A DNA stretch of 6,928 nucleotides from Bacillota bacterium (GTDB taxonomy: Bacteria > Bacillota > Clostridia > Oscillospirales > Acutalibacteraceae): positions 1 to 6,928 of the forward strand of contig JAUZPX010000095.1 in assembly GCA_030705695.1 (NCBI GenBank). Reading direction: 5' to 3'. Below are positions 5,827-6,928 of the stretch, piece by piece. The position numbers and the translations under genes are program-made. A model generated the notes under the pieces. It made no database searches, had not been told where the DNA came from, and saw nothing but the letters and a program-made list of their open reading frames with translations. Position 1 is the stretch's first letter. Each line of letters opens with the position of its first letter.

Positions 5827-6928
5827 TCAGATATTATCCATTCCGGCAAATGAAGGATATGCGGATTCGCCGTGTTCAATAACATCAAGACCTTCTGATT
5901 CTTCACGTGATGTTACTCTGACATTCATAATCAACTTTACAATGCTCATGCAGACAATTGTGCCAACAACAGCAATAGCTATGGTTATAAGGATTGCAAA
6001 TAGCTGAATTAATAACTGATGTGGGTTGCCGAAAAACAAACCGTTGTTTCCTGCTGAATTAACAGCAACCTGAGCAAAAAGTCCGGTTGCGATGCCGCCC
6101 CAAATACCGCCTATGCCGTGGCATCCAAAAGCGTCAAGGGAATCATCATATCCGAATTTGTTCTTTATGACTGTAACTGCAAAATAGCAAATCGGGCTTA
6201 CGAGAGCACCAATAATGATTGAAGCCCAGATAGGTACGAAGCCTGCCCCCGGTGTTATAGCGACAAGACCAATAACAGCACCTGTTGCAGCACCGACAGC
6301 TGTCGGTTTGCCGTTGCGGATTTTTTCGATAAGCATGAATGAAAGCATAGCAGCTGCAGCAGCTGTATTTGTTGTGGCAAATGCCTGTACGGCAAGCCCG
6401 TTTGCGCCGAGTGCGCTTCCAGCATTAAAGCCGAACCAGCCAAACCATAAAAGACCTGCACCAAGAAGTACGAACGGTACATTATGCGGGTGATAGCTTG
6501 CGCTGCCGTAGCCTTTGCGCTTACCAAGCATAATGGCGGCAACAAGTGCACTTACACCTGAACTGATATGTACGACGTCTCCGCCCGCAAAGTCGAGAAC
6601 ACCTAAACCACGTAAGAAACCACCTGCACCCCATACCATATGTGCGAGAGGATAATAAACTACAAGAGACCAAAGCGCTACGAAGATGAAAAGAGCGGAA
6701 AATCTCATTCTCTCAACAAGTGCTCCTGAAATAAGAGCAGGAGTAATAACCGCAAACATCATCTGAAACATACAAAATGCAAGATTTGGAATTGTTCCTG
6801 CATAATCTGCATCAGGAGCTGCCCCGACATTGTTTAGTCCAAACCATTTTAGCGAACCGATAACTCCTCCGATATCAGGTCCGAACGAGAGACTAAAACC
6901 TACAAGAACAAACATAATTGCGGCAATA
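5827..6928 (-). CDS. amt: Ammonium transporter Amt (N-terminus beyond the right edge)
   Basis: The window holds the C-terminal 366 residues of an Amt/Mep/Rh-family ammonium channel. The frame is still open at base 6928, and roughly 50-80 N-terminal residues are missing, so the ATG at 6915 is internal. Counting from that Met, FSLSFGPD (7-14), ALISGALVERM (60-70), DFAGGDVVHISSG (108-120) and AFGCHGIGGIWGG (262-274) are hallmarks. His116 and His266 correspond to the twin histidines of the AmtB pore (168 and 318). The cytoplasmic tail RVTSREESEGLDVIEHGESAY (about 333-353) is the conserved segment that couples to PII proteins, so regulation by the adjacent GlnK is well supported. The protein imports ammonium across the cytoplasmic membrane. 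The stop lies 43 bases before glnK with no terminator between, so the two form an operon whose promoter lies outside the window. Confidence 0.96.
   Translation of the reverse strand, partial: IAAIMFVLVGFSLSFGPDIGGVIGSLKWFGLNNVGAAPDADYAGTIPNLAFCMFQMMFAVITPALISGALVERMRFSALFIFVALWSLVVYYPLAHMVWGAGGFLRGLGVLDFAGGDVVHISSGVSALVAAIMLGKRKGYGSASYHPHNVPFVLLGAGLLWFGWFGFNAGSALGANGLAVQAFATTNTAAAAAMLSFMLIEKIRNGKPTAVGAATGAVIGLVAITPGAGFVPIWASIIIGALVSPICYFAVTVIKNKFGYDDSLDAFGCHGIGGIWGGIATGLFAQVAVNSAGNNGLFFGNPHQLLIQLFAILITIAIAVVGTIVCMSIVKLIMNVRVTSREESEGLDVIEHGESAYPSFAGMDNI

Noticed and set aside
5784..5906. N-terminal extension of GlnK overlapping the end of amt
   Set aside because: PII proteins start at MKKIE; the extension overlaps real amt codons and the 43-base gap.
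6255..6551. Second minus-strand frame inside amt
   Set aside because: It overlaps the clear Amt frame on the same strand and has no family features.

Overview
The window (about two-thirds A+T) looks like ordinary chromosome of a low-GC Firmicute, most likely an anaerobic, gut-type member of the Clostridia. The lineage is inferred from base composition, strong AGGAGG-type ribosome sites, a MecA adaptor, an AGCS symporter and a PII protein without the uridylylation tyrosine. Nothing in it fixes genus or species.

Layout, left to right. (1) At 1-138 is the tail of a rightward gene, probably a membrane protein, closed by a long hairpin terminator that also serves the leftward gene beyond it. (2) On the minus strand, an AGCS-family sodium:alanine/glycine symporter (1016-2380) is followed by mecA (277-852), an adaptor for the ClpC protease. 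They share a strand with no terminator between them, but mecA also has its own candidate promoter. (3) An AT-rich divergent control region (2381-2601) contains several inverted repeats and a good promoter facing right. (4) On the plus strand lie a cytoplasmic GH13 alpha-glucosidase-like enzyme (2602-4149) and a divergent NhaA Na+/H+ antiporter (4203-5360), 53 bases apart and probably co-transcribed. They end at a convergent bidirectional terminator (5392-5425). (5) From the right edge, on the minus strand, come the ammonium channel gene amt (cut by the window end) and glnK, a classic two-gene nitrogen operon.

How the parts relate. Amt and GlnK form a known functional pair: the PII trimer plugs the ammonium channel when nitrogen is plentiful, and the conserved C-terminal tail of Amt that docks GlnK is present. 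The AGCS symporter spends the sodium gradient, and NhaA exchanges Na+ for H+, so the central block may share a sodium-homeostasis theme, though this is only inference. The GH13 enzyme has a complete catalytic triad but departures in conserved regions I and V, so its substrate is uncertain.

I found no mobile element, CRISPR array, tRNA or rRNA, and no convincing sign of an undescribed multi-gene system. The points most worth a second look are the atypical GH13 enzyme, the V51 PII protein, the nested palindromes in the divergent promoter region, and the unexplained in-frame open stretch upstream of mecA.
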